Assembly: GCA_002699325.1 (NCBI GenBank)
Contig: PABS01000058.1
Location: 11,880-20,387, forward strand
DNA from: Ponticaulis sp.
GTDB lineage: Bacteria > Pseudomonadota > Alphaproteobacteria > Caulobacterales > Hyphomonadaceae
Reading direction: 5' to 3'
Length of the DNA stretch: 8,508 bases
Position 1 is the stretch's first letter; every line of letters starts with the position of its first letter. The notes under the pieces are model-generated. The model saw nothing but the letters and a program-made list of their open reading frames with translations. It searched no databases and was not told where the DNA came from. Positions 1-6,238 of this stretch are shown here, piece after piece. Position numbers and translations under genes: made by a program.

Positions 1-705
1 GGAGAGGTGAATCTTCGCGTATGCGTAGAAGACACAGGACCCGGCGTACCCGAACAACTGTTCAAAGCCATTTTCAACCGGTTCACTCAGGTTGAGGGAA
101 CCCAGCGCGCGAAACACAATGGCTCCGGTCTCGGGCTGGCCATCGTTGCCGACCTGGCTCGGCTTCAGGGCGGTAAAGCCTGGGTGGAGCCTGGCGACGA
201 GACGGGATCGGTTTTCAAATTTGAAGCAAGTTTCAAGCGGACCAGTGCGCTTGAGCTTCCCGAAAAGTCGGATCAATCTGAAACGAATTCCGGCGTCCGA
301 GTGCTGATCGCAGACGATAGCCTGGGCAATCAGCGCGTACTGACTCGCGTATTGCAGGGCATGGGCTACCAGACTGTCAGCGTTGCCAATGGATCAGACG
401 CGATTGTCACAATTGCGCGGGAAAAAATCGATCTGGTTCTGATGGATTTCCATATGCCTGTAAAAGACGGACCGACAGCATTGAAAGATATCCGTCGTCT
501 ACCAGATAAAACCCGTGCAAACACACCGGTAATCGGCCTCTCAGCTGACTCTTCAGAGTCAGATATGAAGCGCTGGATAGATGCTGGGGTGGATGGTTTC
601 GTCCTTAAGCCCGTCGATTTTGTGGCACTGGATCTGACCATGCGCAGGGTGCTTGGCGTCCAGAGAAATGGCCAGTCGGAATTATCTGCAAGAACCGGCA
701 GTTAA
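1..705 (+). CDS. Hybrid sensor histidine kinase, C-terminal part (5' end outside the window)
   Basis: The reading frame is open from base 1, so the gene begins upstream; the GTG at 7 is internal. Two domains are seen. Residues 1 to about 78 of the fragment are the end of a HATPase_c domain, with the G1 box DTGPGV (residues 11-16), an F-box-like IFNRFTQVEG and the G2 box GSGLGL (41-46). After a linker of about 20 residues a receiver domain runs from about 99 to 220, with the acidic pair Asp105-Asp106, phosphoacceptor Asp149 in MDFHMPVKDG, a Ser (181) at the switch position and Lys203 in LKP. From family knowledge, such a protein autophosphorylates on a His (not in view) and passes phosphate to its own receiver, usually for relay to a separate phosphotransfer protein. 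No Hpt domain follows the receiver. The input domain and signal are unseen. It lies 123 bases upstream of groES on the same strand, and I see no clear terminator between them. Confidence 0.93.
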   Translation, partial: GEVNLRVCVEDTGPGVPEQLFKAIFNRFTQVEGTQRAKHNGSGLGLAIVADLARLQGGKAWVEPGDETGSVFKFEASFKRTSALELPEKSDQSETNSGVRVLIADDSLGNQRVLTRVLQGMGYQTVSVANGSDAIVTIAREKIDLVLMDFHMPVKDGPTALKDIRRLPDKTRANTPVIGLSADSSESDMKRWIDAGVDGFVLKPVDFVALDLTMRRVLGVQRNGQSELSARTGS

Positions 706-719
706 ATAAATTTCGACTG

Positions 720-749
720 CTTGACGGCCTCTCATCAACTACCTAAGTG
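720..749 (+). promoter_or_regulatory. Candidate groESL promoter
   Basis: TTGACG (721-726) is followed, after 17 bases, by the poor -10 hexamer TAAGTG (744-749). The same stretch can be read as a heat-shock sigma factor (RpoH) type site: TTGACGG, 14 bases, CCTAAGT (742-748). Either reading puts the transcription start at about 756, immediately before CIRCE, which is the usual geometry for repression. Caulobacter groESL is known to have both an RpoH promoter and CIRCE; that this one does too is inference. Confidence 0.5.
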
Positions 750-756
750 ACGCCTG

Positions 757-783
757 TTAGCACTCGCGTCGAGTGAGTGCTAA
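757..783. promoter_or_regulatory. CIRCE operator (HrcA binding site)
   Basis: A perfect inverted repeat, TTAGCACTC (757-765), 9-base spacer, GAGTGCTAA (775-783), matches the CIRCE consensus exactly. HrcA, a repressor whose folding depends on GroEL, binds this element and lowers chaperonin expression when free GroEL is plentiful. The site overlaps the expected transcription start and will also be in the 5' end of the mRNA, 46 bases ahead of the groES start. hrcA itself is not in the window. Confidence 0.97.
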
Positions 784-828
784 CAGAGGATTTAGTTTAA
801 CCAACCTAATTTGGAGAGAGGGACGTCC

Positions 829-1119
829 ATGAAATTCCGTCCGCTTCACGATCGTGTTCTCGTTCGCCGAGTTCAGGAAGAAGAGAAAACAAAAGGCGGG
901 ATCATCATTCCCGATAGTGCCAAAGAAAAGCCACAGGAAGGCGAAGTCGTCGCTGTTGGCACAGGCACACGCGGTGACGATGGCGCACTGATCGCGCTCG
1001 ACGTCAAAGCTGGTGACCGTATCCTGTTCGGCAAATGGTCCGGCACAGAAGTCACTGTTGAGGGCGAAGAGCTCCTCATCATGAAAGAGTCCGACATCCT
1101 CGGTGTCGTTGAAGGCTAA
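829..1119 (+). CDS. groES: Co-chaperonin GroES (Hsp10)
   Basis: The product is 96 residues, the usual GroES length (97 in E. coli). It begins [14 protein letters not shown], the canonical start; a TTG 18 bases upstream is in frame but would add residues foreign to the family. A purine-rich Shine-Dalgarno region (GGAGAGAGGGA, 813-823) precedes the ATG at a good distance. The mobile loop that docks on GroEL is at about residues 16-33, with the hydrophobic tripeptide III (25-27) where E. coli has IVL. The central roof-loop region and the C-terminal strand ending in ILGVVEG are intact. GroES forms the heptameric lid of the GroEL chamber in the cytoplasm. It is the first gene of a two-gene operon, with 48 bases before groEL. 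Confidence 0.99.
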   Translation: MKFRPLHDRVLVRRVQEEEKTKGGIIIPDSAKEKPQEGEVVAVGTGTRGDDGALIALDVKAGDRILFGKWSGTEVTVEGEELLIMKESDILGVVEG

Positions 1120-1124
1120 ATCTC

Positions 1125-2820
<1,696 letters not shown>

Positions 2821-2857
2821 GCCCCCTCACCTCTCCGTCGTCCAATCGACGAAAGAG

Positions 2858-2887
2858 AACGGCGGTCTTCGGACCGCCGTTTTTTTA
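2858..2887 (+). terminator. Rho-independent terminator of groESL
   Basis: AACGGCGGTC (2858-2867) pairs perfectly with GACCGCCGTT (2872-2881) around a UUCG tetraloop closed by a C-G pair, the very stable cUUCGg form, and the stem runs into seven T's (2880-2886). It ends the chaperonin operon cleanly. A small 5-bp hairpin (CGTCG 2836-2840 with CGACG 2847-2851) sits just ahead of it. Confidence 0.95.
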
Positions 2888-3053
2888 TGTTCAGCCAAAT
2901 GCCTCTGTCGGCAAAATTTTTTAAGTACCAGCCTGAGGCCAGATCAGACCCTTTCATTCCTGACAGATCTTCAGAACGCCATTATTGATCGTGGCGCTAA
3001 CCACAGAATATTCTATCCATTACCGATTTTTCATCGAATAACGATAATTTCAC

Positions 3054-3092
3054 TTGATGTTTTTCGAAAAATACTTATTGTATATCAATAAG
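3054..3092 (+). promoter_or_regulatory. Candidate promoter with two palindromes
   Basis: TTGATG (3054-3059), 16 bases, TATTGT (3076-3081) resembles a housekeeping promoter at 4 of 6 matches in each box. Between and over the boxes lie two perfect symmetrical elements. One is TTTTTCGAAAAA (3060-3071). The other is CTTATTG (3074-3080), a 5-base spacer, and CAATAAG (3086-3092), which covers the -10 box and the expected start near 3088. The arrangement looks like a repressible promoter, yet no gene follows. The regulator is not recognised. Confidence 0.35.
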
Positions 3093-3094
3093 GA

Positions 3095-3163
3095 ACAGAG
3101 AGAAGCAGCTGGCAAATGTTCACTGCCCCCTACCCCCGAGCTGCTGGTTCGCTTCTCTTCTGT
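3095..3163. repeat. Long imperfect inverted repeat / hairpin
   Basis: The left arm ACAGA-GAGAAGC (3095-3106) pairs with GCTTCTC-T-TCTGT (3151-3163), giving twelve base pairs with one bulged T at 3158. Inside it AGCT (3107-3110) can continue the helix with AGCT (3139-3142) across an asymmetric bulge (3143-3150). The loop holds a C-rich stretch. The fold is possible on either strand. Confidence 0.55.
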
Positions 3164-3190
3164 CCCTTTCACGTTGCCCCTCCAGGGCCG

Positions 3191-3222
3191 GGAGCAGGTC
3201 ACAGGCCTGTTCCTTGCGTTTT
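3191..3222 (+). terminator. Terminator-like hairpin
   Basis: GGAGCAGG (3191-3198) pairs with CCTGTTCC (3206-3213) through eight pairs including one G-U, with a 7-base loop. It is followed on the + strand by TTGCGTTTT, an interrupted T-tract. Read on the - strand no T-tract follows, so it would not serve the YbjN-like gene. It is weaker than the groEL terminator. Confidence 0.3.
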
Positions 3223-3237
3223 CCAGGATCTTGTCGA

Positions 3238-3759
3238 TCAGAGAACCGACATATCCAGAAGTTCGACCGCTTCATCAATCAGGAAAGATCGGAAGTCTTC
3301 GACCGTCTGGCTCCAGAGCTCAATCTCATCGAAGTCGAGAATGTTCTCATCGTTGAAGAATGAATTATTCTGCACGCACAAAAGCGTTCCCAACTGTTCC
3401 CGGTCATCAAGCGCCATATAGCCCATGCGACGGGAGAGTTTGTATTTATTGGTCAGCTCAAGGAAGTCTTGTCGGCTACGATTGGGAATGATGACAGCGC
3501 AGGACTTAAAGGCGGCCTCAGTGCAGTAAAGGTCGTCATCGCTATTCATGCGCGCGCAATCCCGCAATCCAACGTTAAACGCAAAGCGATTCATCCGGCC
3601 ACTGATCATCGGTTGGCCATAGAGAATGGCTTCGGAGACGTTCTCAATTCCATTTTCCAGAAGCTCGGCCTTCAGGTCCTGGATACGGAATGGATCCGCA
3701 TTCGCCATAGGCGCTGCCAGTACCAGAGCCAGGCAAGATGCCAGCAATACACGAAACAT
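3238..3759 (-). CDS. Exported YbjN-like protein
   Basis: The product is 173 residues. Residues 1-21 form a Sec signal peptide with a hydrophobic core and a likely cut after Ala-Asn-Ala (19-21), so the mature protein should be periplasmic. The mature part resembles the YbjN fold: a first half with a hydrophobic strand and a Cys-containing loop (68-87), then NKYKLSRRMGYMALDD (104-119), like the N..RRFG.AYLDDEGD signature, and a C-terminal helix containing ELWSQTVEDFRSFL (147-160). Four cysteines remain in the mature chain (68, 79, 87, 128), which would allow two disulfides in the periplasm. YbjN-type proteins are linked to sensory or regulatory roles, but the biochemical activity is not established and I infer none here. 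The start has a GAGG ribosome site about six bases upstream. The gene stands alone, convergent with groESL. Confidence 0.75.
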   Translation of the reverse strand: MFRVLLASCLALVLAAPMANADPFRIQDLKAELLENGIENVSEAILYGQPMISGRMNRFAFNVGLRDCARMNSDDDLYCTEAAFKSCAVIIPNRSRQDFLELTNKYKLSRRMGYMALDDREQLGTLLCVQNNSFFNDENILDFDEIELWSQTVEDFRSFLIDEAVELLDMSVL

Positions 3760-3824
3760 GTAACCTCACTACCCCTAGGAGCTGACTGAGAGCGCAACAG
3801 GCGCCTTGATCAGCAGAGGGACGG

Positions 3825-3853
3825 GATAGATCGCAGCCAGAGGATGAGCTCAA
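3825..3853 (-). promoter_or_regulatory. Candidate promoter of the YbjN-like gene
   Basis: Read on the - strand, TTGAGC (3853-3848) is followed after exactly 17 bases by TCTATC (3830-3825). The -35 is fair and the -10 is poor. It would start transcription near 3818 and give a leader of about 59 bases. Its -35 box is overlapped by the inverted repeat at 3850-3868. Confidence 0.3.
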
Positions 3854-3868
3854 CTGACCTTAAGTTGA
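3850..3868. repeat. Inverted repeat, possible operator
   Basis: TCAACT (3850-3855), 7 bases, AGTTGA (3863-3868) is a perfect 6-base inverted repeat whose left end overlaps the candidate -35 box of the YbjN-like gene. That placement suits a regulator binding site, but no known regulator motif is matched with confidence. Confidence 0.35.
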
Positions 3869-3927
3869 ACTATATTTTAATGCTATTTTGGAGCATAAGT
3901 ACGCTGCAAGTCGCAGTCACCGTCTGA

Positions 3928-4010
3928 GGCGAAAAAATTGCTATGCAGTATAGACAGTATAAAGACTGAGCAAAGAACTGAAGATTCGTATGCGGAGCAA
4001 TGTTTTCGCC
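3928..4010. repeat. 15-base inverted repeat around a 53-base loop (possible structured RNA)
   Basis: GGCGAAAAAATTGCT (3928-3942) and AGCAATGTTTTCGCC (3996-4010) are complementary at 14 of 15 positions. Beyond the mismatch-free inner end the helix can go on with GCA (3945-3947) against TGC (3991-3993). The loop contains a 7-base direct repeat CAGTATA (3946-3952 and 3955-3961). A further small hairpin, CTGC-AAGTC-GCAG (3904-3916), lies upstream. On the + strand the whole would be followed by the hairpin at 4041-4067, making a possible RNA of about 175 bases. On the - strand it would be part of a long leader of the YbjN-like gene. No target-site duplication flanks the repeat, so a mobile element is unlikely. 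Confidence 0.5.
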
Positions 4011-4040
4011 CCTAATACTCATACAGGGCCTGAAATTATA

Positions 4041-4076
4041 AACGGCGCAGCTCATGGCCGCGCCGTTATTCTTATT
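4041..4076. terminator. GC-rich terminator-like hairpin, possibly bidirectional
   Basis: AACGGCGC (4041-4048) pairs perfectly with GCGCCGTT (4060-4067) around an 11-base loop. On the + strand TTATTCTTATT follows; on the - strand TTTATAATTT follows. Both tails are T-rich but interrupted. On the - strand it could end the hisS-hisZ-hisG transcript about 118 bases after hisG. On the + strand it has no upstream gene to serve and would require an RNA starting within the gap. Confidence 0.55.
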
Positions 4077-4108
4077 AAGCAGGACGTTTCCTCCCGAACT
4101 GCCTAGTG

Positions 4109-4137
4109 ATAAGGCCGCACCTTCATCAAACTGTCAA
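4109..4137 (-). promoter_or_regulatory. Candidate - strand promoter downstream of hisG
   Basis: Read on the - strand, a perfect -35 box TTGACA (4137-4132) is followed after 17 bases by CCTTAT (4114-4109), or after 18 by CTTATC. The -10 is weak as a housekeeping box but is similar to an alphaproteobacterial heat-shock type. It would direct transcription through the gap toward the YbjN-like gene with a leader of about 345 bases. Confidence 0.3.
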
Positions 4138-4143
4138 CATGAA

Positions 4144-4155
4144 AAATTCGAATTT
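4144..4155. repeat. 12-base palindrome AAATTCGAATTT
   Basis: This is a perfect palindrome 30 bases past the hisG stop. It shares the TTCGAA core with the palindrome at 3060-3071. It may be a protein binding site or chance in AT-rich DNA. Confidence 0.3.
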
Positions 4156-4184
4156 CGCCTAGGATTTGAGCGCATAATGCCAAA

Positions 4185-5132
4185 TCAATAAGCGTTATGG
4201 CCAAGCGCAGTAGAAAAATCCGCGAATACCGGGTTTACTTCGAAGAATAAAAACTCAGGATTCTGGACAGACACGGGGCCAAACCCCTTATTCGTTAACG
4301 AAATCGCGGCAGAAATTGCTAAATTTCGATCGAGCACTAACCCGTCACCCTGAACTTCGACTTCTCCGGGTAAATTACCTGCTTCACCCACCAGACTCTT
4401 GCCGCCTTTGAGCACACAATGGGATCGCGCCATCTTTCGCGCCTGGATCACGTCCAGAAAGTGGCGAATCGCAGACAGCGCTGACTCGGACCATTCGGCG
4501 CCAAGCGATGCGGTGAGCTGGGCCTGCGATTCGAGCATAACGCCATCCTTCAGAATCTTCAGATGGTTCGCCTTCAGAGTCGCTCCTGTCGTCGTGATAT
4601 CGACGATCAGCTCAGCACTGCCTGAGGCTGGTGCTGCTTCCGTGGCACCCGCACTGTCAATGAGACGATACTGGGTCAGGCCCTTCTCAGCGAAGAACCG
4701 GCGGCTATTGCGGAGATATTTGGTTGCTACGCGCATACGACGGCCGTGGCGTGACCGGAAAACGTGGCCGACGTCTTCGAGGTCAGCAATAGTCTCGACA
4801 TCAATCCAGCTGTCAGGAACAGCAACCACCAGTTTGGCAAAACCAAAGCCCAGCGCCTGAAGCAGCCAGACCTGAGAGTCGAATGCATTCGCCTGCTCAC
4901 GCAGAAGATCTTCTCCTGTCACGCCCATATGGATGCTTCCATCAAGGAGCCCAGCTGAAATCTGGGACGCAGACAGCAGCAGCACCTGAATGTCCGGTGC
5001 ACCATCCAACGTCGCCGTGTACCCCCGCTCGCCACCAACCTGACGCAGCACAAGGCCGCAATCTGCGAGAAAGGCTTCGGTCTGTTCTTTCAGCCGTCCT
5101 TTGGACGGGATAGCCAGCGTGAGGGCGCTCAT
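4185..5132 (-). CDS. hisG: ATP phosphoribosyltransferase catalytic subunit HisG, with C-terminal extension
   Basis: HisG joins ATP and PRPP to give phosphoribosyl-ATP, the first and normally feedback-controlled step of histidine synthesis in the cytoplasm. The start MSALTLAIPSKGRL carries the family N-terminus (IPSKGRL, 8-14). The PRPP-binding loop is DITTTGATL (178-186), preceded by hydrophobic strand residues. The protein has 315 residues. Short-form HisG that works with HisZ is usually about 200-230 residues; long-form HisG (about 300) has an ACT-like regulatory tail and needs no HisZ. Here about 85 residues (231-315) follow the catalytic core, with an LPGEV and a terminal FLFFEVNP segment, and hisZ is nevertheless next door. 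The tail may be a divergent regulatory domain. The start overlaps the hisZ stop by four bases (ATGA), so translation is probably coupled. The gene is last in the operon. Confidence 0.95.
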   Translation of the reverse strand: MSALTLAIPSKGRLKEQTEAFLADCGLVLRQVGGERGYTATLDGAPDIQVLLLSASQISAGLLDGSIHMGVTGEDLLREQANAFDSQVWLLQALGFGFAKLVVAVPDSWIDVETIADLEDVGHVFRSRHGRRMRVATKYLRNSRRFFAEKGLTQYRLIDSAGATEAAPASGSAELIVDITTTGATLKANHLKILKDGVMLESQAQLTASLGAEWSESALSAIRHFLDVIQARKMARSHCVLKGGKSLVGEAGNLPGEVEVQGDGLVLDRNLAISAAISLTNKGFGPVSVQNPEFLFFEVNPVFADFSTALGHNAY

Positions 5133-6238
5133 GCGTTTGTCTCCGTCTCAAGCTGCAGTGCACGTTCAATACGATCCGGTCGCACAACGCCGCCAACAGC
5201 AGAAACCGTGTTCTCGTGCCCGCTCAGCCAGCTCACAAGGCCATCATAGCGTCCACCTGCGGCAAGCGGTCTCTGGCTGGAGAGCCCTGTGTGACACAGC
5301 TCGAATACCAGCCCGTCATAATAGTCGAAACGCCGTCCAAACTGGATCGAAACATGCGCTTGCTGCCAAAACGGGATGCGACGCTGTTCCAGTCCTGAAA
5401 AGAACGCCTCGGTTCTTTCAATAATGTCACTGAGATCGAGACTCGCATCACTACCAAGGTCACGCAGTTGCGCGAGAAAAACGCTGGGCGGGCCTTTGAT
5501 GTCGATGAGTTGGCTCAGCACGGCAGCAGCCTCATCCGGAAGCTGTTGTTCGGAAAGCGCATCAGCCCGCGCGCGCAGCCGCTCCAGAATTTCGTCCGGA
5601 CTTCGGCCGCCAAAAACGCCAGAAGATGAAAAGGACATGACTTCATCGAGAAGCGCAGCCGCCTTGTCCGCCGGCAGACCAGAGAGTGTCTCCGCCAGCT
5701 GGGAGTGCTGCTCATTGCCTGCGCTTGTGCTCAGCAGCGACCGGACACCCTCGCGACGGCGGAAGGCGCGGCTGAGCCGCAACTGCCATGCCCTGGAAAG
5801 TCCGAGTGCGCGAACGACATGACTGAAGATGGAAACATCGCCGACATAGAGCTGCGCATCGCGTATACCCGCCGCAGCCACCTCTTCGCAGATCGTGCCG
5901 AGCGTGCGAATATTGGCGCCCAGAAGATCCTGATCACCAAGGATTTCAAAGCCTGTCTGATCGAATTCTATCGGTTCACCTTCCAGAACGGGTTGGCGGA
6001 ACGCCCGGCCAAAATACCGATAGCTGACTGGCGCCTCATCTCCACTTTCGATGAAGTGGCGAACGACGGCCAGCGTCAGATCAGGCCGCAGCGCAAGTTC
6101 ATCGCCTGAAACGTCAGAGCTGGTGATCAGTCGGTTTCGGATGTTCTCACCAGAAAGCTCCAGTGGAATCGCCGCCGGCATCAACAGGGGCGGATCAATC
6201 CAGTCGCCCCCAATCGCTTCAAACTGGATGCGGTTCAT
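5129..6238 (-). CDS. hisZ: ATP phosphoribosyltransferase regulatory subunit HisZ
   Basis: This 369-residue protein is a class II HisRS-like chain lacking an anticodon-binding domain, as HisZ does. Visible class II features are RPDLTLAVVRHF (51-62), motif 2 at about YRYFGRAFR (73-81), FDYYDGLVFEL (304-314), GGRYDGL (328-334) and a degenerate motif 3 AVGGVVRPDRIERAL. The gap in place of the HisRS insertion domain and the absent C-terminal domain distinguish it from HisS. HisZ does not charge tRNA; it assembles with HisG into a hetero-octamer and carries the histidine feedback response in short-form systems. Both ends overlap neighbours by four bases: its ATG with the hisS stop (6235-6238) and its TGA with the hisG start. 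This argues for one coupled transcription unit. It arose from an HisRS ancestor and still sits beside hisS. Confidence 0.94.
   Translation of the reverse strand: MNRIQFEAIGGDWIDPPLLMPAAIPLELSGENIRNRLITSSDVSGDELALRPDLTLAVVRHFIESGDEAPVSYRYFGRAFRQPVLEGEPIEFDQTGFEILGDQDLLGANIRTLGTICEEVAAAGIRDAQLYVGDVSIFSHVVRALGLSRAWQLRLSRAFRRREGVRSLLSTSAGNEQHSQLAETLSGLPADKAAALLDEVMSFSSSGVFGGRSPDEILERLRARADALSEQQLPDEAAAVLSQLIDIKGPPSVFLAQLRDLGSDASLDLSDIIERTEAFFSGLEQRRIPFWQQAHVSIQFGRRFDYYDGLVFELCHTGLSSQRPLAAGGRYDGLVSWLSGHENTVSAVGGVVRPDRIERALQLETETNA

Larger units (their letters stand above)
3088..3222 (+). ncRNA. Candidate small RNA (predicted, unnamed)
   Basis: The unit is inferred from three signals in the right order: the promoter-like segment at 3054-3081, a long imperfect hairpin at 3095-3163, and a terminator-like hairpin at 3191-3213 followed by TTGCGTTTT. 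The transcript would be about 135 bases and would end just short of the convergent YbjN-like gene. No known RNA family is recognised. The alternative is that the separate structures are coincidental intergenic DNA. Confidence 0.25.
2888..3237. other. Gene-free gap between groEL and the YbjN-like gene
   Basis: No open frame here has both a ribosome site and believable protein composition. The first half (2888 to about 3050) is AT-rich and I see nothing definite in it. The second half contains palindromes, a promoter-like segment, a long imperfect hairpin and a terminator-like hairpin, listed separately below. The neighbours converge on this gap, so it need not hold a promoter for either of them. 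Confidence 0.7.
3760..4184. other. Gene-free gap between the YbjN-like gene and hisG
   Basis: This 425-base stretch has no credible coding frame; the longest, a 61-codon - strand frame at 3870-4055, lacks a ribosome site at its ATG. It should contain the promoter of the YbjN-like gene and the end of the his transcript. It also holds an operator-like repeat, a 15-base inverted repeat around a structured loop, a GC-rich terminator-like hairpin, a - strand TTGACA promoter candidate and a 12-base palindrome, each listed separately. Confidence 0.7.

Noticed and set aside
3054..3421. Two overlapping + strand frames starting at about 3057 and 3116
   Set aside because: Neither has a Shine-Dalgarno sequence, both run far into the YbjN-like gene on the other strand, and their composition is not protein-like.
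3856..3870. GACC-N7-GAAC, close to the alphaproteobacterial LexA box GAAC-N7-GAAC
   Set aside because: One of the eight key bases is wrong and the neighbouring gene has no link to DNA repair. The inverted repeat reading of the same DNA is more regular.
3928..4010. A small transposon-like element bounded by inverted repeats
   Set aside because: No matching direct duplication flanks the repeats, and the 53-base interior is too short and shows no second copy in the window.
3870..4055. A 61-codon - strand frame in the gap before the YbjN-like gene
   Set aside because: There is no ribosome site at the ATG, the composition is cysteine-rich and patternless, and it overlaps the structured repeats. 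A GGAGG lies near an in-frame CTG upstream, but a CTG start is too rare to rely on.
3880..4076. A 6S RNA gene
   Set aside because: The length is about right, but the 3' end is a separate terminator-like hairpin instead of a closing stem with the 5' end, and the usual neighbours of 6S RNA are absent.
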